Source: Candidatus Berkelbacteria bacterium
GTDB taxonomy: Bacteria > Patescibacteriota > UBA1384 > VFKW01
Direction of reading: 5' to 3'
Assembly: GCA_009885355.1 (NCBI GenBank)
Contig: VFKW01000116.1
Span: 1-10,614, forward strand
DNA: 10,614 nt
Shown here: in pieces, positions 8,251 through 10,614 of the stretch
Layout of the letters: every line of letters begins with the position of its first letter
Numbering within the stretch: the stretch's first letter is position 1
The notes under the pieces: generated by a model
What the model was told of the DNA's origin: nothing
Seen by the model: only the letters and a program-made list of their open reading frames with translations
Database searches by the model: none
Translations under genes and position numbers: made by a program

Positions 8251-8259
8251 TGATCCGTT

Positions 8260-9927
8260 ATGGATTATAAAGAAATTTTGAAAAATTTATCTGATTCGCC
8301 TGGGGTTTATATTATGCGTGATCAAGATCGCGAGGTTTTATATGTAGGGAAGGCGAAGAATTTGAAAAAACGGGTGGCTTCTTATTTTCGACGTGACTTG
8401 CCGTCAGCTTGGATAAAGATAATGGTTTCTTTGATTGATGATATTGAGACGATTGTGGTAAAAAATGAATTTGAGGCACTGCTGCTGGAAAATAATTTGA
8501 TAAAAAAATATCATCCGAAGTATAATATTTTACTCAAAGACGACAAGACATTCCCCTATTTGAAATTAACAAATGAGGAATTTCCGAGAATATTGACGAC
8601 TCGAAAAGTGATCAATGATAAGGCCCGGTATTTTGGGCCTTATTTATCGGTTTATAGCTTGCGACAGGCGATTCAGTTCATACGGAAGAATTTTGGGATC
8701 GTGACACATCCTTATAAAGTTGGCCAGCGAGCTTGCTTGAATTACCAGATCGGGCTTTGCTCGGCGCCTTATGCTGGAAAAATTTCAAATGAAGAGTATG
8801 ACGAACGAGTGAGGGCGACGATCAAATTTTTAAAAGGAGATTTCAAAGAATTGATCGCTGAATTAGAAAATAAAATGAATAAATTGGCCAAAGGCGAGGA
8901 TTTTGAAGCAGCTGCGATAGTACGAGATCAAATCACAAATTTAAATCGAATGGTTGAAAATCAAAATATTGTGTCTACTAAACAAGTTAATCAAGATATT
9001 ATCGGGGTTTACAAAATTTATGGTATTGGCAGTTGCACAATTATGAAAGTAAGACAAGGAAAATTGCTGGGAAGCACGACTTTGAATTTTGATAAGGTGG
9101 AAGATTTTGATGAAAGCGATATTTTGCAAGCAGTTTTGAGCCAGCATTATATTTATAATATGGATATACCACAGGAAATATTAGTTGGCACAATGTCAAA
9201 AAGTGAGAATGTGAATGAGTATATTCTAAGTATAAATTTACTTGAGCAGGCGTTTTTGGAGCGCGGTATAAGAACAAAGATTGTTTTGCCGACGATGGGA
9301 GAAAAACGACATTTAGTTGATCTGGCGGTTGATAATGCTGTTAATAATACAAATCAGGTTTTATCTAAAACAAAATTGAGCGCTGACATTTTGGATAGTT
9401 TAAAAAAAGATCTGGGAATGCAAAAATTACCGAGTCGTATCGAGGCATTTGATATTTCTAATTTAGGTACTTCTTCTGCAGTTGGGGCAATGGTGACATT
9501 TATAAATGGAGTGCCTTATAAGGATCATTATCGAAAATTTATCATCAAAACAGTTGAGGGACAAAATGATTTCGCGATGATGGCGGAGGTGATTCGCAGA
9601 AGATTAAAGTTCTCGACCCGTTCGACTATCGCTCAGGGCAGGCTAAGCTCGAACAATAAAATGCCTTTGCCGGATTTGATGCTAATTGATGGCGGAAAAG
9701 GACAATTGGGGATGGTGTCGAAAGTATTAAAAGATATGAAATTGAAAATTGCTGTAATTGGGCTGGCAAAAAAGTATGAACTTATTTACAAGCCGGGGCA
9801 AGATTTGCCGATTGCGCTTGATTTTGACTCTAAGTCATTGTTATTGTTGCGCTCAATTCGCGATGAAGTTCATCGATTTGTAATTACTTTCCATCGAGCA
9901 AGGCGCGGTAAAGAATTTCTCAAATAG
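8260..9927 (+). CDS. uvrC: UvrABC excision nuclease subunit C, lacking the C-terminal HhH domain
   Basis: UvrC makes both cuts around DNA lesions in nucleotide excision repair after UvrA and UvrB load the site. This 555-residue protein has the N-terminal GIY-YIG nuclease (SPGVYIM at 13-19, YVGKAKNLKKRV at 28-39, catalytic Glu77 in EALLLENNLI). A Cys-bearing segment (RACLNYQIGLCSAPYAG, 157-173) follows, then the UVR motif that binds UvrB (about 198-234). The RNase H-like nuclease has Asp398 (EAFDISNLG), Asp437 (GQNDFAMM), Asp477 (LMLIDGGKGQL) and His538 (RDEVHRF). It stops right after FHRARRGKEFLK, where most UvrCs (about 600 residues) continue into a tandem helix-hairpin-helix DNA-binding domain. 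Only two of the four cysteines that bind a 4Fe-4S cluster in E. coli UvrC are kept. The start MDYKEILKNLSDSPGVY fits the family, but there is no ribosome binding site, which agrees with a leaderless mRNA. Confidence 0.96.
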   Translation: MDYKEILKNLSDSPGVYIMRDQDREVLYVGKAKNLKKRVASYFRRDLPSAWIKIMVSLIDDIETIVVKNEFEALLLENNLIKKYHPKYNILLKDDKTFPYLKLTNEEFPRILTTRKVINDKARYFGPYLSVYSLRQAIQFIRKNFGIVTHPYKVGQRACLNYQIGLCSAPYAGKISNEEYDERVRATIKFLKGDFKELIAELENKMNKLAKGEDFEAAAIVRDQITNLNRMVENQNIVSTKQVNQDIIGVYKIYGIGSCTIMKVRQGKLLGSTTLNFDKVEDFDESDILQAVLSQHYIYNMDIPQEILVGTMSKSENVNEYILSINLLEQAFLERGIRTKIVLPTMGEKRHLVDLAVDNAVNNTNQVLSKTKLSADILDSLKKDLGMQKLPSRIEAFDISNLGTSSAVGAMVTFINGVPYKDHYRKFIIKTVEGQNDFAMMAEVIRRRLKFSTRSTIAQGRLSSNNKMPLPDLMLIDGGKGQLGMVSKVLKDMKLKIAVIGLAKKYELIYKPGQDLPIALDFDSKSLLLLRSIRDEVHRFVITFHRARRGKEFLK

Positions 9928-10011
9928 ATTTTTATTTTATTGCCTGAGTTTATGATTTTGAACATAGGAAATTATTATTTTATCTCCTAAGATAGTTATG
10001 AAAATAAGATT

Positions 10012-10016
10012 GGAGG
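10012..10016 (+). promoter_or_regulatory. Ribosome binding site that fixes the start of the small membrane protein gene
   Basis: GGAGG lies five bases before ATG at 10022, an optimal arrangement. It rules against the in-frame ATG at 9998, which lacks such a site and would add eight charged residues (MKIRLEVN) not expected in the family. Confidence 0.8.
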
Positions 10017-10021
10017 TAAAT

Positions 10022-10285
10022 ATGAGCTGGATCATTGCAATAATCGTAGGTGGCATCGTCGGATGGCTTGCAAGTTTGATTATGAGTACTGATAAAGAGC
10101 AAGGATTGATGCTGAATATTGTAGTTGGTATTATCGGGGCTATCCTCGGTAAGTGGGTTTTTGGCTCACTGCTTGGAATTGGATCCGCAGTGGCAGCCGG
10201 TACGTTTAGTTTTTATGGATTTTTATGGGGAATACTGGGTGCAATCATATTAATCGGTATATTAAAACTAATCAGAATTCTCTGA
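10022..10285 (+). CDS. GlsB/YeaQ/YmgE-family small membrane protein (transglycosylase-associated)
   Basis: This 87-residue protein is almost wholly hydrophobic, with three predicted membrane segments at about 3-20, 29-50 and 65-84. The opening WIIAIIVGGIVGWLASLIM, the short polar loop (STDKEQG) and the Gly-rich second helix NIVVGIIGAILGKWVFG are the hallmark of the GlsB/YeaQ/YmgE family (Pfam Transgly_assoc). Members are found in many bacteria, often linked to stress responses, but their molecular function is not established and the name transglycosylase-associated is historical. It lies 94 bases after uvrC on the same strand and may be co-transcribed or have its own weak promoter; none is convincing. 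The TGA stop lies inside the downstream hairpin. Confidence 0.88.
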   Translation: MSWIIAIIVGGIVGWLASLIMSTDKEQGLMLNIVVGIIGAILGKWVFGSLLGIGSAVAAGTFSFYGFLWGILGAIILIGILKLIRIL

Positions 10286-10294
10286 TTAGTTTTA
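10263..10294. terminator. Hairpin, probably a bidirectional intrinsic terminator between convergent genes
   Basis: A perfect 14-bp stem (10263-10276 paired with 10281-10294, core ACTAATCAGA) closes over the four-base loop ATTC. The right arm ends in TTTTA, and by symmetry the minus-strand transcript also ends in TTTTA. The stem begins within the last codons of the small membrane protein gene, covers its TGA stop, and lies 23 bases beyond the end of the reductase gene on the other strand. The stem is A+T-rich and the U-tract is short, so termination strength is uncertain. Confidence 0.75.
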
Positions 10295-10317
10295 GCCAAA
10301 TAGAATTCAATAAGAAC

Positions 10318-10614
10318 TTATTTTCCGGATATGAAGTTGTGGGCTGAGTTGGCTGCAGTTGCTCCTCCCGCGGCAGCGGTGATGATTTGTTTAAATCCAC
10401 CAAAAGCGTCTGTCACATCTCCTGCGGCAAAAAATCCTGGTACATTTGTTCCAAAAAGATGATCGACTTTGATATATCCGGCTTCATTTAGCTTTACATC
10501 GAGTTTTTTTATCGAATTAACATTTGCATAGCCACCGATTTCGATAAACAATCCCTCTAATTTAATAACTGAACCATCTTTTAATTTAACAGCTGATAAT
10601 TTTGAATTTTCATC
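10318..10614 (-). CDS. Thioredoxin-reductase-like FAD/NAD(P)H flavoprotein (C-terminal fragment, starts beyond right edge)
   Basis: The last 98 codons of a gene whose start lies off the right edge are visible; the stop is TAA at 10320-10318. The segment contains the end of the NAD(P)H-binding domain (AVKLKDGSVIKLEGLFIEIG). It also has the conserved C-terminal FAD-binding motif VPGFFAAGDVTD, followed by GGFKQIITAAAGGATAANSA, the Gln/Ala-rich helix seen in TrxB-like reductases. TrxB transfers electrons from NADPH to thioredoxin. The redox-active CxxC and the N-terminal FAD site would be upstream of the visible part, so a related flavoprotein of the TrxB/AhpF group cannot be excluded. The gene converges on the small membrane protein gene and shares the hairpin between them. 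Confidence 0.85.
   Translation of the reverse strand, partial: DENSKLSAVKLKDGSVIKLEGLFIEIGGYANVNSIKKLDVKLNEAGYIKVDHLFGTNVPGFFAAGDVTDAFGGFKQIITAAAGGATAANSAHNFISGK

Noticed and set aside
9950..9978. Possible promoter for the small membrane protein (TATTAT at 9973-9978).
   Set aside because: The -35 match at 17-base spacing is poor (3 of 6), so co-transcription with uvrC is equally likely.
9928..9997. Remnant of the missing UvrC HhH domain after a frameshift.
   Set aside because: No frame after the stop shows the IPGIG-type motifs or a long open reading.
9998..10021. ATG at 9998 as the start of the small membrane protein.
   Set aside because: It has no ribosome binding site, whereas GGAGG precedes the ATG at 10022 and the family begins at MSWI-like sequence.
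1..10614. Use of a UGA-glycine code, as in some Patescibacteria lineages.
   Set aside because: All genes are complete under the standard code and a TGA serves as a real stop at 10283-10285.

Overview
The window reads as a piece of an A+T-rich bacterial chromosome. There are no rRNA or tRNA genes, insertion sequences or CRISPR arrays, and no stretch over 300 bases lacks a gene. The best guess for the source is a Patescibacteria (Candidate Phyla Radiation) genome, Parcubacteria-like. The grounds are a very large exported protein with a long basic N-terminal tail before its membrane segment, a UvrC without its C-terminal helix-hairpin-helix region, and compact gene packing. This is inference from style, not from a marker gene. 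All genes read under the standard code, and TGA is a true stop at 10283-10285, so there is no UGA-glycine recoding.

Layout. The left half (1-5470, minus strand) is one uninterrupted reading frame of 1,823 codons that runs off the left edge. It encodes a giant surface protein: cytoplasmic tail, one membrane segment, about seven propeller-like blades, a Trp/Asn-rich linker, a long Gly/Asn/Ser/Thr-rich beta-solenoid, then tandem Ig-like repeats. Its start codon is TTG behind a strong ribosome binding site. Upstream on the same strand lie a membrane-anchored four-TPR protein (5546-6145), a MacB/FtsX-type ABC permease (6160-7344) and its ATPase (7359-8153). The first three genes are separated by 14-base gaps, each holding a ribosome binding site. 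The giant gene follows after 75 bases. All four look like one transcription unit read from a promoter near 8179-8207.

From the same 106-base intergenic region uvrC (8260-9927) is read in the opposite direction. Its promoter -10 box is so close to the start codon that the mRNA is probably leaderless. UvrC keeps its nuclease residues but lacks the C-terminal HhH domain and two of the four cysteines known as iron-sulfur ligands in E. coli. After it come a small GlsB/YeaQ/YmgE-type membrane protein (10022-10285), a perfect hairpin that overlaps its stop codon and probably terminates both strands, and the C-terminal end of a thioredoxin-reductase-like flavoprotein on the minus strand running off the right edge.

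How the genes fit together. The most interesting unit is ATPase, permease, TPR anchor and giant surface protein. No HlyD/MacA-type adaptor is present; the TPR protein occupies the place one might expect it. A reasonable but untested hypothesis is that the ABC/TPR complex acts on the assembly, maturation or release of the giant surface protein. uvrC, the small membrane protein and the reductase look like unrelated housekeeping or stress genes.
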